Shown: positions 15,962-24,778, counted from the stretch's first letter. The stretch is DNA of 64,000 nt from Bog-159 sp049511415 (GCA_049511415.1 JBEKYC010000004.1:62001-126000); one strand, 5' to 3'. Translations and numbers: made by a program. The notes: a model not told the origin generated them from the letters alone.

Positions 15962-17827
15962 ATGCGTTATATCGTTCTTGCTTTGTTATTCGCCCTGGGC
16001 GCCCCCGCCGCCGACAGCGGCTGGACCGCCTACGGCCACGATCCTGGCGGCACGCGCTACTCGCCCCTAAAACAAATCACCCGCGCGAACGTCGCGCGCC
16101 TCAAACCGGCCTGGACCTATCACACCGGCGCACTCCAGCCCGAAACCCGCCTCAACGAAAAGGCCGCCTTCGAAGCTACCCCCATCCTGATCGACGGCAC
16201 GCTCTACCTCAGCACGCCCTTCAACCAGATCATCGCCCTCGATCCCGCCACTGGCGCGGAGAAATGGAAGTTCGATCCGCAAATCTCTCGCACGCACTTC
16301 TATTCTGAAGTCACCTCCCGCGGCGTCGCCGCCTGGACCGACTCCCGCACCAGCCCCGCCGCCCCCTGCCATCTACGCATCTTCGAAGGCACCATCGACG
16401 CCCACCTGCTGGCCGTCGACGGCCGCACCGGCAAGCTCTGCGCCGATTTCGGCGCCGCCGGCCAGATCGATCTCAAGCAGGGCATCGATTACCACCAGCG
16501 TTTCCCGGGCGATTATCAGGTCACTTCCGCGCCCGCCGTCGTGGGTGACGTGCTCATCACCGGCTCGTCCATCGGCGATAACGCGGCCGTCGATATGCCC
16601 CGCGGCGTCGTGCGTGGCTTCGATACCCGCACCGGCAAAATGCTCTGGTCCTGGGATCCCATCCCCTGGGCCGACCAGCAGAAATTGCGCACCGGCGCAG
16701 CCAACGCCTGGTCCACCATCGCCGCCGACGAGAAGCGCGGCCTCGTCTTCGTTCCCACCGGCAGCGCCAGCCCCGATTATTACGGCGGCGAGCGCCCCGG
16801 CGATAATCGCTGGGCCAATTCCGTCGTGGCCCTCAAAGCCGCCACGGGCGAATTCGTCTGGGGCTTCCAGGTCGTCCATCACGACCTCTGGGATTTCGAC
16901 GTCGCCTCCCAACCCACCCTGATCGAATTTCGTGGCAGGCCCGCCGTAGCCGTCACCACCAAGATAGGCAACGTCTTCGTGCTGGATCGCGAGACCGGCA
17001 AGCCGCTCTCCACCGTCGAAGAGCGCGCCGTTCCCAAGAGCGACATTCCCGGCGAAGACGCCGCGCCCAGCCAGCCGATCCCCGCCTGGAGCGCCATGGT
17101 GCCCCAAAAGCTGACGCCCGCCGATGCCTGGGGATCCACGCCCGAAATGCGCCAGTGGTGCCAGGAGAAAATGGCCACCTATCGCAACGAGGGCCTGTTC
17201 ACGCCGCCCAGTTTCAAAGGCACGCTCTCATTTCCCGGCAACGTCGGCGGCGTCAATTGGGGCGGTGCTGCCTGGGATCCCGTGCGCAATATCTTGATCG
17301 CCAACACGAACCGCGTAGCCGCCGTCGCCAGCCTGATTCCGCGCGCGGATTACAGGGGTGCGCAAGGCAGCATTCAGGAAATGGCTTGGCGCGGCGAATT
17401 TGCCCCCCAGTTCGGCACCCCGTACGCCATGCATCGCGACTGGCTGGTCTCGCCCCTCGGCCTGCCCTGCAACGCTCCGCCATGGGGCGCGGTGGTGGCA
17501 TTCGATCTGGCTACCGGCAAACTGCGCTGGGAAGCGCCGCTCGGCAGCCTGTACCCCGGTGCGCCTCCGGGAGCCATCAACCTAGGTGGACCCATGGTCA
17601 CCGCCGCCGGCCTGATCTTCACCGCCGCCGCCCTCGACCCGCACCTCCACGCCTTCGACGCCGATACCGGCAAGGAAATCTGGACCGTGGAGCTCCCCGC
17701 CAGCGGCCAATCGACGCCGATGACCTACGAGTGGCGAGGCAAACAATACATCGTGATCTGCGCCGGAGGCCACGGCAAGATGAAAAGCAAAATGGGAGAC
17801 GCCGTAATAGCCTTCAAGCTGGAATAA
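15962..17827 (+). CDS. PQQ-dependent dehydrogenase, glucose dehydrogenase-like quinoprotein
   Basis: 621 residues with a signal peptide (MRYIVLALLFALGAPAA). The start GWTAYGHDPGGTRYSPLKQI is the standard opening of the eight-bladed quinoprotein fold; repeated propeller strands such as LIDGTLYLSTPFNQIIALDP and VVAFDLATGKLRW follow. The HHDLWDFDVASQP motif is typical of the membrane-type PQQ glucose dehydrogenase group, but the membrane anchor of that enzyme is missing, so this is a periplasmic form. Oxidises an alcohol or aldose and passes electrons to quinone or cytochrome. No PQQ synthesis genes are in the window. CATAAT lies six bases before the ATG. Confidence 0.88.
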   Translation: MRYIVLALLFALGAPAADSGWTAYGHDPGGTRYSPLKQITRANVARLKPAWTYHTGALQPETRLNEKAAFEATPILIDGTLYLSTPFNQIIALDPATGAEKWKFDPQISRTHFYSEVTSRGVAAWTDSRTSPAAPCHLRIFEGTIDAHLLAVDGRTGKLCADFGAAGQIDLKQGIDYHQRFPGDYQVTSAPAVVGDVLITGSSIGDNAAVDMPRGVVRGFDTRTGKMLWSWDPIPWADQQKLRTGAANAWSTIAADEKRGLVFVPTGSASPDYYGGERPGDNRWANSVVALKAATGEFVWGFQVVHHDLWDFDVASQPTLIEFRGRPAVAVTTKIGNVFVLDRETGKPLSTVEERAVPKSDIPGEDAAPSQPIPAWSAMVPQKLTPADAWGSTPEMRQWCQEKMATYRNEGLFTPPSFKGTLSFPGNVGGVNWGGAAWDPVRNILIANTNRVAAVASLIPRADYRGAQGSIQEMAWRGEFAPQFGTPYAMHRDWLVSPLGLPCNAPPWGAVVAFDLATGKLRWEAPLGSLYPGAPPGAINLGGPMVTAAGLIFTAAALDPHLHAFDADTGKEIWTVELPASGQSTPMTYEWRGKQYIVICAGGHGKMKSKMGDAVIAFKLE

Positions 17828-17833
17828 CCCGTG

Positions 17834-17863
17834 GGGCAGACCATCGTTTTGTGTGGTCTGCCC
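17834..17863 (+). terminator. Hairpin after the PQQ dehydrogenase
   Basis: A perfect 10-bp stem GGGCAGACCA/TGGTCTGCCC with a 10-nt loop begins six bases after the stop. The following bases are TTGACC rather than a T run, so termination may be weak or the hairpin may protect the mRNA 3' end. Confidence 0.5.
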
Positions 17864-17894
17864 TTGACCCGCTGCTCCCGCCGGCATCGGTCGT

Positions 17895-18113
17895 CCCATA
17901 AAGAACCCGCCCTCTCCGATAACTACATTGCATCCACTACTACCACCAAACTCTGTGGCGCCGTACAACTCCGCCCTTGCCGATAACACAGGCGCCATCG
18001 GAACGACTCCGTCAGGCGCGTTACCAAAGCTGTAGACCACCTGCGATGTCTGCGCGGCGGTGTAAGCCGCGGACGCCACACAAAACAGAGCGGCGATAGT
18101 CCCTTTTGTGCAT
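17895..18113 (-). pseudogene. Remnant of a secreted GloVer-repeat (TIGR03803-like) protein
   Basis: A ribosome site (GGAGGGAG) and an ATG at 18113 open a frame that diverges at once, but one frame over there is a clean signal peptide (GTIAALFCVASAAYTAAQ) followed by SQVVYSFGNAPDGVVP and ELYGATEFGGSSGC. Those match the 'VVYSF..DG..P..LYGTTEFGG' unit of choice-of-anchor GloVer tandem-repeat proteins. Removing one A from the AAAA run just after the ATG would join start and signal peptide. Only about one repeat remains before unrelated sequence running into the PQQ gene 3' end. A truncated, frameshifted gene. Confidence 0.6.
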
Positions 18114-18260
18114 AGTCTCCCTCCTGGACGGGCGAGCCGATCCATTGAAGCGATTTTAATCTGCCCCTTGGTCAACCAGCAAAACGACGGAAGGTTGCCA
18201 CCGGTAGAGTTGACCGACCATTGGCCTGCATTCGCGTTCCCATTTCTGGGAACATGTGTG

Positions 18261-18548
18261 ATGAAGGTTCGCGGCGAGGCGGAGGTAGCGGCATTTGCCA
18301 GGAAGCACGCCGCCTCCCGCAGGGCGCTGCAACGATTTGTGGAGGTGGCAAGCGCCGCCGACTGGCCCCATTTTCCCGCCGTGAAGCAGACATTCGGCTC
18401 AGCGGACTATGCGCCCTTCACTGGAACGCTGATTTTCGACATCGGTGAGAACAAATACCGCCTGGTGGCCCGGGTAGATTTCGATCAGCAACTGCTATTC
18501 ATCGAGAGGATCAGGACATACGAGGAATATGGAAGGGAGAACCTATGA
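18261..18548 (+). CDS. higB: HigB-type mRNA interferase toxin
   Basis: 95 residues. The family pattern of HigB_toxin is clear: FARKHAASRRALQRFVEVAS, ADWPHFPAVKQTF, then NKYRLVARVDFDQQLLFIER and a terminal TYEEYG. These toxins are ribosome-dependent ribonucleases. The ATG at 18261 is chosen, although a GTG lies one codon earlier. The stop lies 20 bases inside the downstream antitoxin frame, the normal toxin-first order. The toxin looks intact while its antitoxin is frameshifted. Confidence 0.85.
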   Translation: MKVRGEAEVAAFARKHAASRRALQRFVEVASAADWPHFPAVKQTFGSADYAPFTGTLIFDIGENKYRLVARVDFDQQLLFIERIRTYEEYGRENL

Positions 18549-18925
18549 GGAACTGCTGGCGGAAGCCCTGCCCCAGGTCATCCAAACCGAAAAACAACAT
18601 CGTGAAATCGGCAGGCGCTTCGGTGCCCTGATCGGCAAAGCCCGTGCCCGCACGCCCGTCGAAACCAGACTGATGCGATTGCTGGCGGTGCTGATCGAGG
18701 ACTACGACCGCAGGCACGCCCTGCCGCCGGACGAAGCCACCCCGAGCGAGCGCCTCCGCTTTCCTGATCCTGCACTCCGGCAAAACGCCCGTCGACTTGC
18801 TGCCCGTGTTTGGCCGGCGCAGCCATGTAAATGAGACGCTCAACGGCAAGCGCCGGATCAGTGCCGAACAAGCCCGCAAACTCGGCCGGATCTTCCGCGT
18901 GAGCCCCGGATTCTTCGTCGCGTGA
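18529..18925 (+). pseudogene. higA: Frameshifted HigA-type antitoxin
   Basis: The first frame (18529 onward) encodes the HigA N-terminal helix region (YEELLAEALPQVIQTEKQH, LLAVLIEDYDRRHALPP), then loses similarity. The other frame supplies the missing helix-turn-helix end: FLILHSGKTPVDLLPVFG, RRSHVNETLNGKRRISAEQA and VSPGFFVA, stopping at 18925. Deleting one C in TTTCCTG at 18760-18766 restores RFLIL and a complete ~131-residue antitoxin. As written the protein lacks its DNA-binding half but keeps the N-terminal region. Either a real inactivation or a sequencing error. Confidence 0.8.
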
Positions 18926-19090
18926 AACCCCGGTCACGCCGCATCACTAATCGCTAAACGCTTGAATCCAATCATCCGGAGCAGCCCCATCGCGAAGAAC
19001 TCAGCATCCACTGTGTTATGGTCATCGCGACGAGCACCAGCGATCTTTGACAATTCGCCAACAAATCAAACGCGAAAATTGTGCTGATCG

Positions 19091-19192
19091 TGCACATTTT
19101 TGCACAACGGGCAAACCGGATCGCCCGCTCGCCCCAATCCCCCGCTCGCGAACCAAACCCAAAAACAGTGCACATCCTGCACAAAAATGCAC
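19091..19192. repeat. Five TGCAC boxes at ~10-bp spacing
   Basis: TGCAC occurs at 19091, 19101, 19169, 19178 and 19188, in two clusters with 9-10 bp steps. The clusters share longer words (GTGCACAT, TGCACAA(C/T)GGG). They sit in the 297-base gap between two convergent genes, where no promoter is expected. Otherwise this gap shows no gene. Confidence 0.5.
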
Positions 19193-19222
19193 AATGGGTT
19201 CCGAAAAGCTCCCAACGTTCCC

Positions 19223-20203
19223 CTACGGCGTGGATGCTTCCACCACCGCCGACTGCGCGCTCTCCCGCCCGTTCCGCTTCACCGCCGTCACCGCATACCG
19301 GTATGTCTTGCCCGCCTCGATCTGATGGTCGCTGTAAGCCGCCAACTCCGTCTCCGCGACTTTCAGCAGCGGTCCATCGCCCAACCCGCGATACACCCGG
19401 TACCCGGATAGCGCCGGGTCCGTATTCCGCTCCCACACCAGTTCGATACTGGCCGTCGAGGCCACCGCGGTCAGCCCCGTGGGCGTCGCCGGCGCGAACG
19501 TGTCCACCGGAGTAAGGGCCGCTTCCTGCGAGAGTTCGCTTTGCGCCTCCGCCTTTCCAACCGTCACTACCCCCAGCACCAGGTAGCTATATGCCTTGCC
19601 AAACTGGGCCGTCGCATCCGTCCATTCCGGCTTCTCCGTGCGGCCCAGCGTCGCATAGTCTTTCTCGTCCGGACCGCGCCGCAGCACTACGAACGCGCTG
19701 GCTTTTCCCTGCCACGCCAGATGCACGCCCTCCGGCACGGCTTCCGCGCGCACGTCGTGCGGCTGTTCCGGCGGCGCGATCACCGTCACCGTAGCCAGAT
19801 CGGTCCACCCCGCGTCCTTTCCATTGGCGCCCACGATCTTCGCCGCCAGCGCCACGTCCTTGCCCACCCAATCCGCGACCGGGACCTTGTATTCCGCCAC
19901 GCCATTCGCCGCCGTGCCGCCGCCGACAGCCTTGGCGCCTGCCGCCCACGCCCCCACGCTGTACTGACCGCCCGGCTTCAGCCCTATCCGCAAATCCAGC
20001 CGCAAGCCTTGCTTCAGAACCTGACCCTCCGTGGTCAGCGTGGGTAGCGTGAAATGCACAATCAGATTCGCCCCACGCTCCACCACGGCCAGGTTATCAG
20101 CACGTCCCGGGATGTTCAATAGCGGCGGAAGCGGCTCGCTGATATACGCGCACGCATTCAGCAGCAGCTCCGCCGCTACCATGATGAGGAGTCCGTGCCT
20201 CAC
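19223..20203 (-). CDS. Lipoprotein with fibronectin type III domains
   Basis: 326 residues from a GTG at 20203 whose bases overlap the previous stop (GTGA). The signal ends in a lipobox, LLNAC, near residue 18, so it is membrane-anchored. Two to three beta-sandwich domains follow; the last is a clear FnIII (PTGLTAVASTASIELVWERN, SGYRVYRGLGDGP, GKTYRYAVTAVKRNG), the middle one (PHDVRAEAVPEGVHLAW) similar. It is co-transcribed behind the large secreted protein and may form part of the same surface structure. No catalytic residues are seen. Confidence 0.78.
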   Translation of the reverse strand: MRHGLLIMVAAELLLNACAYISEPLPPLLNIPGRADNLAVVERGANLIVHFTLPTLTTEGQVLKQGLRLDLRIGLKPGGQYSVGAWAAGAKAVGGGTAANGVAEYKVPVADWVGKDVALAAKIVGANGKDAGWTDLATVTVIAPPEQPHDVRAEAVPEGVHLAWQGKASAFVVLRRGPDEKDYATLGRTEKPEWTDATAQFGKAYSYLVLGVVTVGKAEAQSELSQEAALTPVDTFAPATPTGLTAVASTASIELVWERNTDPALSGYRVYRGLGDGPLLKVAETELAAYSDHQIEAGKTYRYAVTAVKRNGRESAQSAVVEASTP

Positions 20204-22317
20204 GGTTTGATTGTGATCGCCTCCGGTTGGCTGCACACCGGCTGCCCCTTGGCTCCCGCTACGCAGATCACCAGGTTCGCGCTGCTTCCCGTTACACCCT
20301 CCGGTATCACCACGTTCACCTGTTGCACCCCCATCAGCCCCGGCGCGGCGCCCGCGTAGAGCGGTGTCAGGTTGCTCTGGTTTTGAATGGTGACGCTGGC
20401 TACCGCCCCAGTCGCCGGTATGCCGGTCCCAAAGATCTGCAGCACACTGCCTACTGCGGCCGGATTCGTGGCCGAATTGACGCTGCTATCCTGGTTGAGC
20501 ACGCCCGGTGTGAAGACCGCCGGCGCTACCGTCGTCAGCTGCACCGTGAAGGGTGTGCTGTTCGAGCCATCCACCGTCACCAGCATTTGCGTGGATGCCT
20601 GCCCACTTAGCGCCGCCGGTATCTGCAGGTTGATCTGCTGCGCGCCGCTGTAGAGCAGGTTCGCCGCCGTGCCGTTGAACGTCACCGAAACGTTTTGGCC
20701 CGACAGGTTGCTGCCCCAAACCGTGGCCAGCGAGCCGGGCACTACCGGACCCGCATGGAAGTCCGCCGCATCCGTCACGCTCGAAACGGTCACAGTCGGC
20801 GCCGTTGTCACCGGATCGATCGTGACGCTCAGTGGGATGCTTTGGCTGCCCGCCACCCCACCGCCGTTAATCGTGATGGTCGCCGTATAGGTCCCCGGCA
20901 TCAGGCTGCTCGGATCCACCACCACTTCGATAATCGCGTTGTCGATGCCAAACTGCTGCGTGAACGAAACCCAGCCCGTCGGCCCGCTGCTGGGATACGT
21001 GACATTGGCCGACCAGTCCAGCACGCCGCCACGTATGTTGTTGATCGTAATGTTGCCGGGCTCGAACTTCTTGCCGCCCGCAACCCCCGTCCCCGTCAGC
21101 GGATTGGCCGTCGAAGTCACTTGCAATTGCGGATAATACGATGCATTGCAATCGCCCACCACCTGGCAATCCGGCGGCGGCGTCACCGCCACGAACCGCG
21201 GAATCGGCGCGCTCGTCGATGCCGTGCCCACCGTCGAAACCGGTGCCAGCGACAGGCTACCGCTGGCATCCGCCGGGGCTGTGTCGGCTGCTATACCGAA
21301 GTAATTTGGAATCTGCGCGCTCTCCGTGGCCGAGGGATTCGCAGCCGCCACCTCGTACACCGCGTAACCGGACCCGTCCGTCAATGGAACCGGATTCGCC
21401 CCGTTCAGCACCAGCACTCCCGCGCTGTTAGGCGCCGGCAGAGTGGCCAGCGTCCCGCCTGCGCCGTTGGCATCCGTCCCCAGCACCCGCACCAGCAGCA
21501 GCGTCTGGCTGTTCTGCATATATTGCCCCACCGTCGCCGGCCTGCCCATGTCGCCGCCCGACGTGGGAACCGTGGCGCTCGATCCCGCCACCGCATCCGG
21601 GACATAAATGGTGGCCCCCGCCGGGAAGCCCGTATAGGTCAACAGGAACCGCGTACCGGTATCGCTGGTCGGATCCTTGGGCTGGAATGACGACGGAAAG
21701 CCCTCCGTAACACGCGTGGTTTGCTCCGCGGTTTTCCCCGCGATCAGATTGCCCAGCGTCACCGTCGAGGGTACCGGCGATCCCGTGCAGGTCACTCCGG
21801 AGTCCATGGTAGTCGCCAACAAGCCGAGCTGTGCATTTGCCACAACCACAGGGTTATTGGATAGCGCCAACGATCCATCCAGTAATACCTGGATCGGCGC
21901 GTTCTGCTGCAAGCCCAGTTCGTTCACATTTGCCCGCAGATCGTCCAGAACCACGGTCACCACCCCGCCGGCTGGAAACACAAAGGTAAAGCCGCTGAAG
22001 GAAATGCTCTGATTGGTTACCCGGCCCATAACGCCGGACGCCACCGGACCGGAACCGGTATCGATGGTGATGTTCGCATCCGTGGAATATCCGCTGGAAT
22101 TGATGCGATTGGTGATGGTTACGGGAAGATTCGCGCTCAGGCTGGCGGTGACCGCCGTCCCGGGCGTGCCCGTGCAAGTTAAGACAATGTCCCCCAGCCG
22201 CTCCGCAACACCTTCAGAATGAACAATAAGCGGCGCCGCGTTTACACTGCAAGTGGTGGGCTTTTGGCCGTACAACGTACAACATAGGATGAGTACTAGT
22301 ATGAAACGATATGACAT
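20200..22317 (-). CDS. Secreted beta-rich protein with Solibacter-type C-terminal domain (TIGR03437-like)
   Basis: 705 residues with a signal peptide (MSYRFILVLILCCTLYG). A Thr/Val-rich N-terminal half, then a BACON-like domain (LDWSANVTYPSSGPTGWVSF with PGTYTATITIN), and at the C-terminus the Solibacter-specific module: VTDAADFHAGPVVPGSLATV, GAQQINLQIPAAL, FGTGIPATG and GLMGVQQVNVVIP. This module is restricted largely to Solibacter and relatives and probably aids surface placement. The second ATG (22317) is chosen because TACAAT lies seven bases upstream and overlaps the first ATG. Function unknown. Confidence 0.8.
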   Translation of the reverse strand: MSYRFILVLILCCTLYGQKPTTCSVNAAPLIVHSEGVAERLGDIVLTCTGTPGTAVTASLSANLPVTITNRINSSGYSTDANITIDTGSGPVASGVMGRVTNQSISFSGFTFVFPAGGVVTVVLDDLRANVNELGLQQNAPIQVLLDGSLALSNNPVVVANAQLGLLATTMDSGVTCTGSPVPSTVTLGNLIAGKTAEQTTRVTEGFPSSFQPKDPTSDTGTRFLLTYTGFPAGATIYVPDAVAGSSATVPTSGGDMGRPATVGQYMQNSQTLLLVRVLGTDANGAGGTLATLPAPNSAGVLVLNGANPVPLTDGSGYAVYEVAAANPSATESAQIPNYFGIAADTAPADASGSLSLAPVSTVGTASTSAPIPRFVAVTPPPDCQVVGDCNASYYPQLQVTSTANPLTGTGVAGGKKFEPGNITINNIRGGVLDWSANVTYPSSGPTGWVSFTQQFGIDNAIIEVVVDPSSLMPGTYTATITINGGGVAGSQSIPLSVTIDPVTTAPTVTVSSVTDAADFHAGPVVPGSLATVWGSNLSGQNVSVTFNGTAANLLYSGAQQINLQIPAALSGQASTQMLVTVDGSNSTPFTVQLTTVAPAVFTPGVLNQDSSVNSATNPAAVGSVLQIFGTGIPATGAVASVTIQNQSNLTPLYAGAAPGLMGVQQVNVVIPEGVTGSSANLVICVAGAKGQPVCSQPEAITIKP

Positions 22318-22369
22318 GCCAGTCATTGTACCGTGTTGGTACCGGCCAGGAGGGCGGGCTTCAGCACGC

Positions 22370-22387
22370 GCGGGACTTTAGTCCCGC
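22370..22387. repeat. REP-like perfect palindrome
   Basis: GCGGGACTTTAGTCCCGC, an 8-bp inverted repeat around TT. Only one copy is noticed in the window. It supplies the TAA stop of the small frame at 22378-22545. Confidence 0.65.
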
Positions 22388-22545
22388 AAGCCGATCTGGC
22401 CTGAGGACCAAGCGGCGGCGCCGGTCACAACTATCCGTCCCCCCGCATCCGCCTGAAAAGGCAACCACCGCACCGTGATCCAGGGCCCGCCGTACCAGCG
22501 CCGCTGTGCTAATCTCATTGCCGGATTGTCCTCTCGCGTCGTCAA
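22378..22545 (-). CDS. Small protein coupled to the GT39 gene (55 aa, hypothetical)
   Basis: A 55-residue frame from a TTG that overlaps the stop of the glycosyltransferase by four bases (TTGA). Composition is protein-like (RRWYGGPWITVRWLPFQADA, then GRIVVTGAAAW), with a Trp-rich centre and no membrane helix. Its stop codon lies inside the REP-like palindrome. An in-frame ATG nine codons in, with AGGA upstream, is an alternative start. It could be a real short gene or a C-terminal fragment cut by the repeat; no family is recognised. Confidence 0.35.
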   Translation of the reverse strand: MTTREDNPAMRLAQRRWYGGPWITVRWLPFQADAGGRIVVTGAAAWSSGQIGLRD

Positions 22546-24215
22546 TGTCCCGATGCCTGCTGGAGTGCGGAAGTGAACCGGAAAGCCTGAAAGATCGCCC
22601 GGCCATTGCTATCGAAGTAGGTCTGCAGTAACAACGGATCGAAGCCGGCACGATGCGCGGCGGCGCGTATCCTATCGTTCACTCCCGGCAGCATTTCATG
22701 CCCTGGAGCGTGCTCGATCCAGACAGCTTTTGGATCCGAAAGCGTTTGCAAATCGTATTCCCGCTGCGGACCAGGACTCGTATTAGCCAGGAACGAATCG
22801 CCGACGGGATGCCCCGTCGGCCTGTCGTGGGTCAGCACACAGAGGCTGTCCGTCATTCCCCAGTCGGGCAGAACCACCTGGCTGGCGCCGCTCTGCCTCA
22901 AGTTGTCCGCGAGGCTAAAAATGCCATCGCTCCAGACATCCCCCGCGCCGTTGCGAATGAGCTGATAGAAGTATTGGTTTGTAACCAGGAGGCTGCTGAG
23001 CGCGGCCAACGAGACCACGGCAAAGAGTATCCATCCTCCGAGGCGAACGTGGCGCGCAGCCTCGGCAAAAGCGATCGCGATGAAGATGTGTGGCAGCGGC
23101 CACAGCAGCACCGCTTGGTGCGCGGAGCCGCCGCCTCCCGTGCTGGCCATGAACCACCATGCCACGACGATAGCGATTAGGGAGAACGCCATGGCCTTAC
23201 ACGCGCCGGTTCGCCAGAGCACCGGAAATAGTATCAGCGCCGCGCAGAACGCGAGCGGCATGCCATTGTGCCGGTGCTCGCCGATAATCCTGCGCATCTG
23301 GAAACTAGCCCTTTCGACCATCGCGCGCGGGGACTTGGGCTGTGGCGCTGCATCCTCATTGACCAGATAGCCGAAAAGGGCGGAGCCATCCAAGGTACCT
23401 CCGAGTACCAGAGCCTTTCGCGCAAAATCGGAAGCCGCCAGATCGGAGCCCAGATGCGAGTTGGCGTGCAATGTGCCGAGCTTCGGGTTGCCCGCGGCGT
23501 TGTAAACCACGAGCGGCAGAGCGCCCAAGAACACGCCGCCCAAAGCCCCGGCCACTCCCCACCGTGTCAAGCGCGCGCGAATTCCCGGCGTGAACAGCAA
23601 CAGTCCCGCGAACACCCCGGCGGATACCCATACGAATTCCGCCTTGTCCCAGTACGCGAGCCCGCAGCAGAAGCCGGCGGCCGGGAGCGAGAACCTCCCG
23701 TTCGTCTGGAACCAGTGGACCGCGAAGAACATCGCGGCCACCAGCAGCAGATGCTGCAGCGCCACCGGCCCCCAGTCGTACGCGGTCATCAGGAGGAAGG
23801 AGGTGTCGGTGGCAACCAGTGTACAAGCGGTCCATGCGGCAACGCGACCGTGGATGCGGCGCAGAAGGCCCCAGAGCATCAGGATCGTCGCGCAGCCGGC
23901 CAGGATTGCCGGCATCCGGATCAGCGCTGCCGTCGGATGCGCCGCGCCGGCCAGAACCGGCGCGTACAGCCACGTCTTCAGAGCCCCGTTGTACGGCATG
24001 TTCATCAGGGGCACGTCGTAGGGACCCAGACGTATCGAATAAAAACGCCAGGGGCGGCATAGCGGACCGGCGAACAGGGCTTCATCGGTCTGAATACCGG
24101 CGTAGCGCGCGAAGACGCCGCCCAGCGAGAGAAAGAGCAGGCTAAGTCCGACCGCGCAAACAGCCGATTGGTTTCGCCCGCGAGGTTCTCGCACCCTAGC
24201 TTTGAATGCCACCAT
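22542..24215 (-). CDS. GT39-family membrane glycosyltransferase (PMT/ArnT-like)
   Basis: 557 residues with about 9-11 membrane helices in the first 400 residues and a soluble C-terminal part. The acidic pair in the first periplasmic loop (QTDEALFAGPL) is the catalytic DE motif of GT39 enzymes, which move a sugar from polyprenyl-phosphate to protein, lipid A or another acceptor outside the membrane. LLRRIHGRVAAWTACTLVAT and TAYDWGPVALQHLLLVAAMF match the conserved TM core. It stands without other glycan genes, so its acceptor is unknown. Confidence 0.82.
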   Translation of the reverse strand: MVAFKARVREPRGRNQSAVCAVGLSLLFLSLGGVFARYAGIQTDEALFAGPLCRPWRFYSIRLGPYDVPLMNMPYNGALKTWLYAPVLAGAAHPTAALIRMPAILAGCATILMLWGLLRRIHGRVAAWTACTLVATDTSFLLMTAYDWGPVALQHLLLVAAMFFAVHWFQTNGRFSLPAAGFCCGLAYWDKAEFVWVSAGVFAGLLLFTPGIRARLTRWGVAGALGGVFLGALPLVVYNAAGNPKLGTLHANSHLGSDLAASDFARKALVLGGTLDGSALFGYLVNEDAAPQPKSPRAMVERASFQMRRIIGEHRHNGMPLAFCAALILFPVLWRTGACKAMAFSLIAIVVAWWFMASTGGGGSAHQAVLLWPLPHIFIAIAFAEAARHVRLGGWILFAVVSLAALSSLLVTNQYFYQLIRNGAGDVWSDGIFSLADNLRQSGASQVVLPDWGMTDSLCVLTHDRPTGHPVGDSFLANTSPGPQREYDLQTLSDPKAVWIEHAPGHEMLPGVNDRIRAAAHRAGFDPLLLQTYFDSNGRAIFQAFRFTSALQQASGH

Positions 24216-24317
24216 TCATTTTGCCTTACGCCACCACCCCCAGCCAAAAGTGCCGGGCCAGGAGACCGTTGACATCAATATTGAGGTTCGCAATCATAGC
24301 ATCAAGATGGTTTCAGG

Positions 24318-24761
24318 GTGTTCGAGGTGGGCAAGCATACGCTGCAATTCGAACCCGATGATGTAGAGGCCGCTTTGGCCGCGGAAGATCAATCGGTTTC
24401 CGGATCATTTATCAAGGTTGCCCGTAGCATTTCCACCACGAATTGGCACGCCAATGGTTCCCGGCCGCTCGTGCCGAAGGCTGGGCGGCCTGCCCTTTAC
24501 CGGATCTGCATTTGTGCGTCTTTCGATGCAACCGGTCCGGAACATGAATTCTGGGCGCTCGATTACCTACTCTCCGAGATGCGCGCGGAGTTGAAAGAGC
24601 GCGTCATCTCGCCCAGGCATCTCCTGGACGCCTTGCTGCTCGATCTCGCCATCCGTAAGCAAGGCCGCCTCGTCACGTTCGACAATCTGGTCCCGCCCGC
24701 GTTTCCCCTCTTGGGCGCGCTATGGATTCTGCCGGCGGATGACATGGCTGACAGGAAATAA
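24318..24761 (+). pseudogene. VapC-type PIN-domain toxin remnant
   Basis: A 147-codon open frame from a GTG. The second half matches the C-terminal part of VapC toxins: HEFWALDYLLSE, then SPRHLLDALLLDLAIRKQG and RLVTFDNLVP, including the conserved acidic positions. The first half has no resemblance to a PIN N-terminus and lacks the early D-x-N/D-x-S metal site. No VapB antitoxin precedes it. Best read as a 5'-replaced or decayed toxin still carrying an open frame. A TTGACA at 24269-24274 with AATCAT 17 bases later could still transcribe it. Confidence 0.55.
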
Positions 24762-24778
24762 TCCAAACATCGCCTTGG

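Noticed and set aside
19081..19325. CRISPR-like short repeats
   Set aside because: The TGCAC words are 5 bp at ~10-bp phasing with no spacers of 30-40 bp, and no cas gene is present.
20695..21690. A 331-codon + strand open frame rich in His and Arg
   Set aside because: Antisense of the Solibacter-type secreted protein; composition is an artefact of Thr/Val-rich codons read backwards.
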